64,000 bases of DNA from positions 19,407 through 83,406 of the forward strand of contig JALHQW010000031.1 of assembly GCA_022841745.1 (NCBI GenBank), in the 5' to 3' direction. A program made the position numbers and the translations under genes. Positions 51,644 through 59,795 of the stretch are shown one piece after another. Source of the stretch: Saprospiraceae bacterium. GTDB taxonomy: Bacteria; Bacteroidota; Bacteroidia; Chitinophagales; Saprospiraceae. The notes under the pieces were generated by a model. The model had not been told where the DNA came from. It ran no database searches and worked only from the letters and a program-made list of their open reading frames with translations. How positions within the stretch are numbered: position 1 is the first letter of the stretch; every line of letters begins with the position of its first letter.

Positions 51644-53218
51644 TTAAGAACTACAAGACAGCATCGAACACCCCACTTTGTGCCTTGCCCATTCGGGTCT
51701 TTTCACGAACCATCTTTCGTGTTCGAGCTGTTCGTCATAGGGCTTTTTCAATAATTGGTACAATTCATCAATCAAGGAATAGTCACCTTTGTCCGCTTTG
51801 TCTATCGCCATTTGTGCCATATAATTACGAAGCACATATTTGGGGTTGGCCCTGTTCATCCATGTGCGGCGTTCTTCGTCGGTGGCTTCTTCGTTTCCCA
51901 GGCGGTTGAGGTACTTGTCGAACCACTCCCGCCAGAATTTCAAAACCTCATCCTTGACCTCTTCGGGCTTATAAAATGCATCCATCACAGGTTGCAAAAA
52001 CTTCCCGTGCCCATCTGTTTTGGTTTGGCGGCCAAAGTATGAAAGTTTCCTGAAAAAGATAGTCATGTCCGTTTCTGTCGCTTGAAGCATTTTTTCCAAG
52101 TCGCCGATAATTTCTTCATCCTCATCTTTTTCCAGTTGGAAGCCGAGCTTGTGCCGCATCATCGTCATGTATTTTTCCGCATACTTTTCCCTGAACCCTG
52201 CCAGGATTTCCTCCAATGGCTTGGTCTCTTCCACCAAGGGGACAAGGGCGTTGCCCAGCTGCACGAGGTTCCACAGGGCGATGCCAGGTTGATTGCCATA
52301 GCGGTAGCGCTTGCCCTGCGCATCCGTAGTGTTCGGCGTCCAGTTATCATCATAACCTTCCAGCCAACCATAGGGCCCGTAGTCAATCGTCAGGCCGAGA
52401 ATGGACATATTATCGGTGTTCATTACGCCATGAACAAAGCCCACCCGTTGCCAATGGACGACCATATCGAGCGTCCGGTCGGCTACTTCCTGAAAAAACT
52501 GGATGTAGCCCTCCTTTGTGCCTTCCTCTAAATTCGGGAAAAAATGCCGGATGGTGTAGTCCGCCAATTTTTTCAAATTCTCGTTGTCGCGCCTTGCAGC
52601 GAATATTTGGAAACTACCAAAACGGACAAACGACGGTGCCACCCGACATACGACCGCTCCTTTTTCATAAACAGCATTACCATCATAAAGCACATCTCTC
52701 AAGACCTCATCCCCAGTCAAAATCAAGGAAAGCGACCTTGTGGTAGGGACCCCCAGATGATACATAGCCTCACTGCACAAATGTTCGCGAATGGAAGAGC
52801 GCAACACCGCCAAACCATCGGCCGAACGGGAATAGGGGGTCTCCCCTGCCCCTTTCAATTGCAGCGCCCAGCGCTGATTATCATGAACAACCTCTGCCAA
52901 ATTGATGGCACGGCCGTCTCCCAACTGCCCTGCCCAATTTCCAAACTGATGCCCGCCGTAACACATGGCATACGGCTCTGTGCCTCCCATCACCTTTCCT
53001 CCTGAAAAAACCTGTAAAAACTCACCAGATTCCTTGTCTTTCCCGTTAAGTCCGATAGCCCCGACCATTTCATCAGAAGCATGCGCCAAGACAGGCTTGG
53101 ACGGCACCCGTGGAGTGGCATAAGAAAAAGATGCCCCGAAGACCTGTCGGCGGGTATTGTTTCGGTTTGGATCGGCGGACAGCTCTCTATTATATGTGTC
53201 TTTAATGTTTAATTTCAC
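51644..53218 (-). CDS. selO: SelO protein adenylyltransferase
   Basis: 524 residues, full-length. The nucleotide-binding segment CYGGHQFGNWAGQLGDGRA lies near 110-125, the lysine in LQLKGAGETPYSR follows, the metal-binding NTDNMSILGLTIDYGPYGW is near 245, and the protein ends in MLSCSS, where many homologues have Cys or selenocysteine before two serines. SelO adds AMP to Ser/Thr/Tyr of redox proteins, such as glutaredoxin and metabolic enzymes, and is itself redox-regulated. The sequence uses a normal cysteine codon at the C-terminus. Confidence 0.93.
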   Translation of the reverse strand: MKLNIKDTYNRELSADPNRNNTRRQVFGASFSYATPRVPSKPVLAHASDEMVGAIGLNGKDKESGEFLQVFSGGKVMGGTEPYAMCYGGHQFGNWAGQLGDGRAINLAEVVHDNQRWALQLKGAGETPYSRSADGLAVLRSSIREHLCSEAMYHLGVPTTRSLSLILTGDEVLRDVLYDGNAVYEKGAVVCRVAPSFVRFGSFQIFAARRDNENLKKLADYTIRHFFPNLEEGTKEGYIQFFQEVADRTLDMVVHWQRVGFVHGVMNTDNMSILGLTIDYGPYGWLEGYDDNWTPNTTDAQGKRYRYGNQPGIALWNLVQLGNALVPLVEETKPLEEILAGFREKYAEKYMTMMRHKLGFQLEKDEDEEIIGDLEKMLQATETDMTIFFRKLSYFGRQTKTDGHGKFLQPVMDAFYKPEEVKDEVLKFWREWFDKYLNRLGNEEATDEERRTWMNRANPKYVLRNYMAQMAIDKADKGDYSLIDELYQLLKKPYDEQLEHERWFVKRPEWARHKVGCSMLSCSS

Positions 53219-53254
53219 TTATGACGATTTTTTGTTTTTGACAAGAACAAAAAA

Positions 53255-53343
53255 GGCGGGCTGGCAAAAACATGGCCTGTGGCTTAGGAATGCTTTCCTA
53301 AGATTTGTAAATTATTCCCACTCACTTTACAGTTCAGCCCGCC
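53255..53343. terminator. Bidirectional terminator with inner hairpin
   Basis: GGCGGGCTG (53255-53263) pairs with CAGCCCGCC (53335-53343), followed by T-runs on both strands. An inner CTTAGGAA/TTCCTAAG hairpin sits between them, as does the 16-mer at 53303-53318. It separates the transglutaminase-like gene from selO. Confidence 0.65.
53303..53318 (-). promoter_or_regulatory. Shared 16-mer, candidate operator (copy D)
   Basis: ATTTGTAAATTATTCC on the plus strand. It lies 85 bp upstream of the selO start and matches the copies at 42590, 58220 and 58354 at 12 or more positions. Confidence 0.4.
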
Positions 53344-53350
53344 TTTTTTT

Positions 53351-54226
53351 TCACAACGACTCGATAATCTCCAGTAAATCTTGCGCCGTGCTCCGTTCCC
53401 CTGCGAGATGCAGGCCATAAATCAGGTTATTCATGATGCGGCGGATGATGTCCCCATTGGTCGCCACCAAATCAATACGGTTTTTTAAATCAAAATTTGC
53501 ATTGATGAGCAAGTTGTCAAAAAAACCGTGGTCGTAAACCCTGCCGCTGTAGAACGGGTCAACGTAGAACACGATGTTGTCAATCATTTCGGGTGTGCCT
53601 GCCAAGTGCCAATCCGCATCTTTTTTGGCAAAAGCCAGCAAGAAATGGGCAGGCGAATTGATGCCGATAATGGGTATGTCCAGTTCTTTGGCCACGAGCA
53701 GGTAAATCACCGAGAGCATGATGGGGTTGCCCACCTTGTTGGCCACCGCCCGGTTGATGAACGAGTTGTCAACATGGGAGTATTCCCGGACGTTGCCCTG
53801 GAAGCCGAATTCTTCAAGGATGACCTTGTTCATCGTGTTGATGGCCTCGGTCTCGTTCTTGAAAGGCATCAAGGCTTTCACCCTATCGGCGATGCTGCTG
53901 ATGTCCTCCCTGATTTTTTGCTCGTCGAGGTTCGGGTGGCCGTACCTTGCAATGCGGACGCAGCCTTCGAGAAGGTCGTCAGCATGGTTGCCCATCCAGT
54001 CTTCGAGGTCGCCGTGCAGCTTTTCCAGCTTCAGGTCGTCGAGGATGATGGCCAGCCGCTCCTGCTGCAATTCGTTTTTGCTTTCCTCGAACTTGTTTTG
54101 CAGGACCGGAATTAGTTCCACCCCGAAGGAATAGAGTTTTTTCGACACATTCTCGTAGATGCTGTCGCTGGGGTCGTCAAGCAATCTGACGAGGGCATTG
54201 ATTTCGGATTCGCGCTTGTGAATCAT
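53351..54226 (-). CDS. SirB1/transglutaminase-like protein
   Basis: 291 residues with a helical N-terminal half (INALVRLLDDPSDSIYENVSKKL and following) and the SirB1-type core: SFINRAVANKVGNPIMLSVIYLLVAKELDIPIIGINSPAHFLLAF, followed by YVDPFYSGRVY. The usual transglutaminase cysteine is absent from this core, so enzymatic activity is doubtful. Many SirB1 homologues have a TPR region. The start at 54226 (MIHKRESE) avoids overlap with the acetyltransferase gene. Confidence 0.82.
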   Translation of the reverse strand: MIHKRESEINALVRLLDDPSDSIYENVSKKLYSFGVELIPVLQNKFEESKNELQQERLAIILDDLKLEKLHGDLEDWMGNHADDLLEGCVRIARYGHPNLDEQKIREDISSIADRVKALMPFKNETEAINTMNKVILEEFGFQGNVREYSHVDNSFINRAVANKVGNPIMLSVIYLLVAKELDIPIIGINSPAHFLLAFAKKDADWHLAGTPEMIDNIVFYVDPFYSGRVYDHGFFDNLLINANFDLKNRIDLVATNGDIIRRIMNNLIYGLHLAGERSTAQDLLEIIESL

Positions 54227-54261
54227 CCTGTTTTCCTCCTTTTGATTTTTTTGAAAAAAAA

Positions 54262-54540
54262 TTAGCCAATGATGCGGCTCCACTTCGGGCTGCGTTGCGC
54301 CACGGCTTTGATGAAAGAGCAGACGGCGACGGCCTCCAGTCCATGCTCTTCGATGTATCCAAAAGTCTTTTCGACAAGCACCTTGCCCGCCCCCTTGCCC
54401 CGCAATTCATGCGGCACTTCCGAGTGCACGAGGTAGAGCTTCCCGTTGCGCTTGGTATAGTCAATTCTGGCAACCTTCCCGTCCACCTCCAGCGTGAACT
54501 GTTGGCGGTCGGGGAGGTGCGTTATTTCCGAAAAGGTCAT
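54262..54540 (-). CDS. Small GNAT-family acetyltransferase (YjdJ-like)
   Basis: 92 residues. The pattern ARIDYTKRNGKLYLVHSEVPHELRGKGAGKVLVEKTFGYIEEHG contains the acetyl-CoA loop (R-G-K-G-A-G-K), and AVCSFIKAVAQRSP closes the fold. The protein belongs to the very short GNAT family of unknown substrate. Adjacent to the OsmC-like gene (1 bp gap). Confidence 0.85.
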   Translation of the reverse strand: MTFSEITHLPDRQQFTLEVDGKVARIDYTKRNGKLYLVHSEVPHELRGKGAGKVLVEKTFGYIEEHGLEAVAVCSFIKAVAQRSPKWSRIIG

Positions 54541-54930
54541 TTATTCAAAGTTTAAAACCTGCCCATCATGGTGGACATCGCCACCCAAACTGATGTTGTT
54601 GGAGAGCAGGCGGTTGATGTACGATTTGCGGGCGGCCTTGTGCAGTTGCCGAAGCTCTGCCTCTGAGAGGTTGCCCTCTACGTCGAGGTGCACCTTGAAA
54701 TTAGCCGTTTTGGCCTCGCTGTCCCGGTCAAGATCCACCCTGACTTCCAGTTTTTTCAAATCATATTCTTTGCCGGCAGCGAACCTCCTCACTTCGTTCT
54801 CCGTGCATTTTGCCAAAGCGCCTGCCAATAGGTCGGAGGGGTCGAAACCCGTCACGTCGGCTGTGGTGTTGTTCTCGTTGCTCAGGGTGATGGCGTTGTC
54901 GCCGTCCATGTTGATTTTTACCTTGGTCAT
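54541..54930 (-). CDS. OsmC-like protein lacking the second redox cysteine
   Basis: 129 residues with the OsmC fold: DPSDLLAGALAKCTENEVRRFA near 45, including the first conserved cysteine, and a long C-terminal helix-strand part. The second reactive cysteine, usually in SCPV-like sequence, is replaced by KSYIN. It therefore cannot form the classical Ohr/OsmC disulfide, and may act as a binding protein or use an outside thiol. The fused OsmC domain at 21902-23137 keeps both. Confidence 0.8.
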   Translation of the reverse strand: MTKVKINMDGDNAITLSNENNTTADVTGFDPSDLLAGALAKCTENEVRRFAAGKEYDLKKLEVRVDLDRDSEAKTANFKVHLDVEGNLSEAELRQLHKAARKSYINRLLSNNISLGGDVHHDGQVLNFE

Positions 54931-55136
54931 GTTTTTTTTGAATTTTTATGATGATGAAAAATATTGCTGCGAACGTCCCCCGCTTCCCGGTGTCTCTGGC
55001 CGGCCGGCCCTGAAGGATGCCCCTCGAGATCGCGGTACAGGCCCCGGCCTCCGATGCTGCCGAACGGGGGTTCGGCAGTACGTTGGCCAGCGTATGATAG
55101 ACTCCTGTGCTGCTATGCTCAGGATGACAACAAGGG

Positions 55137-55811
55137 TTAATGGCTTCCAGCCCCCTCTTTCAACAACTGCGGCATTTCTTTCTGAAACCGCCGCAGCCTC
55201 GGGATGGACACCCCACGGATATATGGTTGATTGGGGTGGAGTTTTTCATAGTTCTGATGATATTCTTCTGCCACCCAGAACTTCTCAAATTTCATCACTT
55301 CGGCAGCGACTTTTTCTGGGGCAATATCCTTGTTGATGGTAGCTATTTTTTCCTCTATAATCCGCTTTTCATCTTCGTTTTGGTAAAAAATGATGGAACG
55401 GTACTGCGAGCCTTGGTCGGGCCCCTGGCCGTTCACCTGCGTGATGTTCCCTGCGCTGAAATAGATGTCTACAAGCGTCGGGAAATCAATCAACATGGAA
55501 TCATAGTAGATTTCGACAGTTTCAGCATGGCCTGTTTCTCCGGTGTTCGAGTCCTCATAGGTCGGGTTTTCAGTGTGGCCGCCGGAGTAGCCCGACACAG
55601 CCTCTTCAATACCGATGGCGTTTTCGTAAATCGGCTCGACGCACCAAAAGCAGCCCATTGCGAAGTATGCTCTTTTCAGGCCATCCTTAGTGGGCGTGTA
55701 CTCGTAGGTGCTGACAAATTTTTCGGCATCTGCCTTGCCACCATTTTTCACTTGGCAACTGCCAAGGGCTGCAAAAAGTACAACTAATATGATTGAATGG
55801 ATTGTTCGCAT
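55137..55811 (-). CDS. msrA: Lipoprotein MsrA
   Basis: 224 residues with a lipoprotein signal (SIILVVLFAALGSC). MsrA elements: YFAMGCFWCVEPIY near 52, [19 protein letters not shown] and HQNYEKLHP. The mature protein would be anchored to a membrane facing the periplasm, where it repairs oxidised envelope proteins. A TlpA-like lipoprotein and a lipoprotein MsrB follow in the same operon, giving a complete exported repair chain. Confidence 0.93.
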   Translation of the reverse strand: MRTIHSIILVVLFAALGSCQVKNGGKADAEKFVSTYEYTPTKDGLKRAYFAMGCFWCVEPIYENAIGIEEAVSGYSGGHTENPTYEDSNTGETGHAETVEIYYDSMLIDFPTLVDIYFSAGNITQVNGQGPDQGSQYRSIIFYQNEDEKRIIEEKIATINKDIAPEKVAAEVMKFEKFWVAEEYHQNYEKLHPNQPYIRGVSIPRLRRFQKEMPQLLKEGAGSH

Positions 55812-55925
55812 TTTTTTACTTTTTTAGAAAACCAGCGAATGAAGAAACAAGGGGGGAAGACAACGGGCTTTTTCAACAAGAGGTTGTTTCAAACGCCCAT
55901 TTCTTTCCCTTGTGAGTTTTTGTGC

Positions 55926-56543
55926 TTATTTGATGCCTTTCAGGTATTCGATTGCCTTGTCGGCATTCAGGTGAAAATCGTTGAAGACGACCGACCCCTC
56001 CTGGTCAATCAGGATGAACCACGGTGTACCGCCTGTGCGATAGTTGTACATGGTGCTTGAGATGTTGCGGGTGTTTTCATCGCCCACATCGTGGCCGAAG
56101 GGTATCTTCAGGTCGTACTGTTTCTGGATTTCCTTCACCCGCTCGAACGTATTGGCTTTGGCACCCTCAAACACCGTCTGGATGGCCAGGAACTCGACTT
56201 TGTCATTCCCTTTGAGGGCTTCCACCATTTTCTGGAGCGATGGCAGCCCAATGCTGTGGCAGCCTGGGCACCACGCCTGAAAGCAGTAGATTACCCTGAA
56301 TTTCCCCTCATGGTCAGCCAATTTGACGGGGTCTTTCATCTCGTTGCCGTTGCCGTCAATCCAAATCGGCACGTTTAGCTCAGGGGCCTGATAGCCCTCT
56401 ATTCCGTACTTATTCAATGTATTCGCCATTTTATGCTCCCTTAATTTGTTGAAGTTGAACCCTTCCTGCCCCTCACAGCCCGCCGAGAGGACGAACAGCG
56501 AGAGGAAGAAAAGGAATAATGTTTTTTCAAAAGATTTTCCCAT
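55926..56543 (-). CDS. TlpA-like lipoprotein thiol-disulfide oxidoreductase
   Basis: 205 residues with a signal (FLFFLSLFVLSAGC, lipobox AGC). The thioredoxin-like domain has FQAWCPGCHSIGL near 90-95 and the cis-proline region TGGTPWFIL. It probably supplies electrons to the exported MsrA and MsrB in the periplasm. It is 3 bp from the MsrB gene. A cytosolic relative without signal lies at 49817-50320. Confidence 0.88.
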   Translation of the reverse strand: MGKSFEKTLFLFFLSLFVLSAGCEGQEGFNFNKLREHKMANTLNKYGIEGYQAPELNVPIWIDGNGNEMKDPVKLADHEGKFRVIYCFQAWCPGCHSIGLPSLQKMVEALKGNDKVEFLAIQTVFEGAKANTFERVKEIQKQYDLKIPFGHDVGDENTRNISSTMYNYRTGGTPWFILIDQEGSVVFNDFHLNADKAIEYLKGIK

Positions 56544-56545
56544 GA

Positions 56546-57151
56546 TTAGTTACCGCTTTTTCCCCCTGCTTTTTCTTCCGAAATTTTTTCCAAACAAACA
56601 GAGTTGATACAGTAGCGCAGCCCCGTTGGGTTCGGCCCGTCGTCGAAGACGTGCCCCAAGTGGGCATCGCAGGCACTGCATTCCACCTCCACTCTCGTCA
56701 TGCCGAAGGAATGGTCAGCGTGGTAGTTGATAGCATTGTCCTTCAACGGTGCGGTGAAACTCGGCCAACCTGTGCCCGAGTTGAATTTCTGCTCTGAGCG
56801 GAACAAGGGCGTTCCGCAGCAGATGCAGGCATACACGCCAGGGTCGTAGTTGTTGTAATGCTCGCCTGTAAACGCCCTTTCCGTCCCAGCATTTCGGGTA
56901 ACCTGGAATTGCTCGGGGGTTAGGATTTCCTTCCATTCTGCCTCGGCCTTATCAACCCGTCGGTCGGGCGCGGGCGCACCATTTTCAGCATAGCTGAGGA
57001 CTTTTTCCCAGTTGAGGCCTTCGCTTTGCATCGCTGCGCCCGAAGCTGCCCCACCGTTGTTGCTGTGAACTTGGGCACTGCTATCGCAGCTAAAAGCCGC
57101 AATAGACACGATGCCCAAAAAAGCTATATAATGATTAGCTAACCTTTTCAT
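56546..57151 (-). CDS. msrB: Lipoprotein MsrB
   Basis: 201 residues with a signal (YIAFLGIVSIAAFSC). MsrB features: PAPDRRVDKAEAEWK, the zinc pairs CICCGT and [18 protein letters not shown], and the catalytic cysteine in LRYCINSV. It reduces methionine R-sulfoxide. The ATG at 57151 is chosen for the signal sequence and overlaps the MsrA stop by 4 bp. It completes the periplasmic set with 55137-55811 and 55926-56543. Confidence 0.92.
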   Translation of the reverse strand: MKRLANHYIAFLGIVSIAAFSCDSSAQVHSNNGGAASGAAMQSEGLNWEKVLSYAENGAPAPDRRVDKAEAEWKEILTPEQFQVTRNAGTERAFTGEHYNNYDPGVYACICCGTPLFRSEQKFNSGTGWPSFTAPLKDNAINYHADHSFGMTRVEVECSACDAHLGHVFDDGPNPTGLRYCINSVCLEKISEEKAGGKSGN

Positions 57152-57690
57152 GCTATTTCTTTTTTTAACCTGTCGGAATAATACTTTTTCAGCTTCTTGA
57201 TTTTCGGCCGGATGACAACCAGACAATAGCCCGCATAAGGGTTTTCATTGTAGTAGTTCTGGTGGTAATCTTCTGCCGGATAAAACACTTTCAAGGGTGC
57301 CAGCTCCGTCACGATGGGGTCAGGGAACTTGTCCTTTAGCCTCTCCATGACTTTTTCGGCAATTGCTTTTTGCCCATCATCGTGGTGCAAAATAATCGAG
57401 CGGTACTGGGTGCCCCTGTCTGCGCCCTGTTGGTCCGGTGTGGTCGGGTTGTGGCTCGTCATGAAGACAGTTATCAAATCTTCATAACTGATGACATCAG
57501 CGTCGAAAACCACTTGTACCACCTCGGCATGGCCCGTCGCTCCCGTGCAAATGGTTCGATAGCTGGGGTTTATTGTCTCGCCACCTGCATAACCGGAGAC
57601 GACGGATTCTATCCCCTCCAACCGCTGGATGACGGCCTCGACGCACCAGAAGCAACCGCCACCAAAGGTTGCTATCTGCTTATTTTTCAT
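57148..57690 (-). CDS. msrA: Cytoplasmic MsrA
   Basis: 180 residues without signal peptide: [14 protein letters not shown] near 11, GHAEVVQVVFD, QYRSIILH, HQNYYNENPYAGYC. The start at 57690 (MKNKQIATFG) overlaps the MsrB gene by 11 bp. The overlapping MsrB-MsrA pair here (57680-58147 with 57148-57690) has the same gene order as the fusion protein at 46939-47925, so the fusion may have arisen from such a pair. Confidence 0.93.
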   Translation of the reverse strand: MKNKQIATFGGGCFWCVEAVIQRLEGIESVVSGYAGGETINPSYRTICTGATGHAEVVQVVFDADVISYEDLITVFMTSHNPTTPDQQGADRGTQYRSIILHHDDGQKAIAEKVMERLKDKFPDPIVTELAPLKVFYPAEDYHQNYYNENPYAGYCLVVIRPKIKKLKKYYSDRLKKEIA

Positions 57691-58147
57691 GGGTTGTCTC
57701 CTCTTTTTTTTGCAGTGAAACAGAGTTGATGCAGTAGCGCAGCCCGCTCGGTGCCGGCCCGTCGGGGAACACGTGGCCGAGGTGTGCGTCACAGGTGTTG
57801 CACATCACTTCCACCCTGACCATCCCGAAGGAGCCATCCTTTTCGTACTTGATGGCGTTCTCCTTTACGGGCTGGGTAAAGCTGGGCCAACCGGTGCCAG
57901 AGTTGAATTTCACGCCAGAGTCGAAAAGCTCCGTCTCGCAGCAGGTGCAGGTGTAGAGGCCAGGCTCATAAATCGAGCAATGCTCTCCCGAAAACGGGGC
58001 CTCGGTGCCCTTGCGCCGGGTGATGCGGTACTGCTCGTAGGTGAGGAGGGACTTCCACTCTTCGTCCGTTTTTTCCACCCGGCGGTCCGGGGTGGGGTTG
58101 CCGTGGTTGGCAAATCTGATTACGTCGTTCCAATTAAGCATTTTCAT
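57680..58147 (-). CDS. msrB: Cytoplasmic MsrB
   Basis: 155 residues, starting MKMLNWNDVIRFANHGNPTP, very similar to the MsrB part of the 46939 fusion. It has [13 protein letters not shown], zinc pairs CTCCET and [18 protein letters not shown] and catalytic LRYCINSV. The ATG at 58147 is preceded by a strong AAGGAGT ribosome-binding site, which decides the start. Two 16-mer ATTTGT-type elements lie 73 and 207 bp upstream. Confidence 0.92.
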   Translation of the reverse strand: MKMLNWNDVIRFANHGNPTPDRRVEKTDEEWKSLLTYEQYRITRRKGTEAPFSGEHCSIYEPGLYTCTCCETELFDSGVKFNSGTGWPSFTQPVKENAIKYEKDGSFGMVRVEVMCNTCDAHLGHVFPDGPAPSGLRYCINSVSLQKKEETTHEK

Positions 58148-58219
58148 TTTTACTCCTTTTTTTCTTGGTGCAAAGTTCCGGGTGAAATCCTGTTTTCCTG
58201 TTAAGCATCCTTCCCCGTT

Positions 58220-58235
58220 ATTTGTGAATATTTCC
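58220..58235 (-). promoter_or_regulatory. Shared 16-mer, candidate operator (copy A)
   Basis: ATTTGTGAATATTTCC on the plus strand, 73 bp upstream of the msrB start, identical to copy C near the thioredoxin gene. Confidence 0.45.
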
Positions 58236-58353
58236 TGTCGTTGATTTTTATCGTTTTTTCCTTGCAATTCAAGGCTTTTAGTGAACATCCTTTCTTTCAC
58301 GGCACAAAATTAGGTAGAGTGCATCGAGAATACACTATGTAAACTTCCCGGTG

Positions 58354-58369
58354 ATTTGTAAAAAATTCC
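58354..58369 (-). promoter_or_regulatory. Shared 16-mer, candidate operator (copy B)
   Basis: ATTTGTAAAAAATTCC on the plus strand, 207 bp upstream of the msrB start. It forms a pair with copy A, 134 bp apart. Confidence 0.35.
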
Positions 58370-58427
58370 TTTCTGGTATTTAATTACTTGCTTGGCTGTT
58401 TGCTGGGCAAAAACAAGGCGGGCTCCT

Positions 58428-59795
58428 TTATATCCCATCGTTTAGGAATACCTTGATAGGCGCATCAATATTCCCGAAGAGCACATCCTGATAACCATTT
58501 CCCGTAAAATCATAGGTGAGCACCCGGAATCCAAAATGCGGGTTGCTGATACCGACCTCTTTTTGAAACGGGGCGAAGCTGCCGTCCTTTCCTTGAAAGA
58601 AGACTTTGCCCTCGGAGGGGAAATGCTTGTGGATGCCCAATGGGAACTTGATATAGTTTTCGGTGAGGATGGCTTCTTTGAGGCCATCGTTGTTGAGGTC
58701 GGCCAAGGCGAGGTTCCAGCCGAAGACGTTGGAGTAGAGGTTCTTGGCTTTGGTCACGTTCTTGAACTCGAAGCCGTCCACTTGTTCCATTAGGGCGAAG
58801 TCCTTGTCGAAGACCTCGTCCCTTTTCAAATCACCGCGCACCATCCAGACGGGAAAGCTGTTGCCGATATTGCTCATCAAAATATGGACTTTTTCATCGG
58901 TATCCCTGAGCTTTCCGATGGCAAGCCCCATCCAGAAGCCGTACTCGATGGGCAGCCGTTTTTCGGTCCAGGTGCCGTCGCCGTTGTTTTTGTAGATGCG
59001 CCCCACATCGGTGTTCAGCGAGAGGACGAGGTCAAGGTAGCCATCGTTGTCAAGGTCAATGAATTTGGCGAAATAGGAGTTCTGGATGAGTTCCAGCCCG
59101 GCCTGTTTGGACTGTTCGGTGAAGCTGCCGTCGCCGTTGTTGAGCAGAAACAGGTTTTTCCGCTTGCGGGACAGGTCATGGTATCGGGCGGAACGGAAGT
59201 TTTTTCGGTCAACAAAAGTGGTGATGTAGATGTCCTTCAGGCCCCGGTTCCGGGTATCGGCGATGGCAATGTCCACGGGTACGGAGATGTCGGGCATCTC
59301 GGCCAGTATTTCCATTTTGCCGAAGGCGTGGCCGACGGAGTCTTGTTTCTGGACGTAAATCCCGGAGGCATAGCCCGTGATGCACTCCAACTGGCCGTCA
59401 TTGTCAATGTCCTCGAAGGCCACGCAGTAGGCCGCCTCGTTTTTCAGCCCTTCGAGGTTCAGTTCGGCGGCAATGTTCCTGAATTTTCCATCCTCGAAAA
59501 GAAGGGCAGCGTTCCCCTGGCCAACGCCGCCCGTCTCGAATAGACAGGCCCGCTTGTCGGAGTAGGGGAAGAAAACCTTGAGGTCGAGGAAGGGCATTGC
59601 CTCCGTTTCATGCTGCTGGTGCGAATAATTGGAGGGGATCTCTGTGAAACTCGTCAGCTTGTTGCCGGGGTCCCGAAGGAACTGCTCCCTGAATTTCTGT
59701 TGCGCCTTATTGTAATTCCGGTGGTTGAAGTACAGCAACAAGAATGGAATGGAAAGGAGAATTAGGGTAATGGACAGCCAAATCACGGTTCGCAT
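58428..59795 (-). CDS. FG-GAP/VCBS repeat protein with N-terminal membrane anchor
   Basis: 455 residues. One membrane helix at the start (VIWLSITLILLSIPFLLLYF) has no lipobox. The remainder has calcium-binding FG-GAP/VCBS blades: AFEDIDNDGQLECITGY, FIDLDNDGYLDLVLSLN, LADLNNDGLKEAILTEN and DFTGNGYQDVLFG. A seven-bladed integrin-like propeller in the periplasm or outside the cell is expected. Its function is unknown; it is separate from the redox operons. Confidence 0.85.
   Translation of the reverse strand: MRTVIWLSITLILLSIPFLLLYFNHRNYNKAQQKFREQFLRDPGNKLTSFTEIPSNYSHQQHETEAMPFLDLKVFFPYSDKRACLFETGGVGQGNAALLFEDGKFRNIAAELNLEGLKNEAAYCVAFEDIDNDGQLECITGYASGIYVQKQDSVGHAFGKMEILAEMPDISVPVDIAIADTRNRGLKDIYITTFVDRKNFRSARYHDLSRKRKNLFLLNNGDGSFTEQSKQAGLELIQNSYFAKFIDLDNDGYLDLVLSLNTDVGRIYKNNGDGTWTEKRLPIEYGFWMGLAIGKLRDTDEKVHILMSNIGNSFPVWMVRGDLKRDEVFDKDFALMEQVDGFEFKNVTKAKNLYSNVFGWNLALADLNNDGLKEAILTENYIKFPLGIHKHFPSEGKVFFQGKDGSFAPFQKEVGISNPHFGFRVLTYDFTGNGYQDVLFGNIDAPIKVFLNDGI

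Noticed and set aside
51644..53218. Selenocysteine in SelO
   Set aside because: The C-terminal CSS is encoded by an ordinary cysteine codon and no in-frame TGA is present before the stop.
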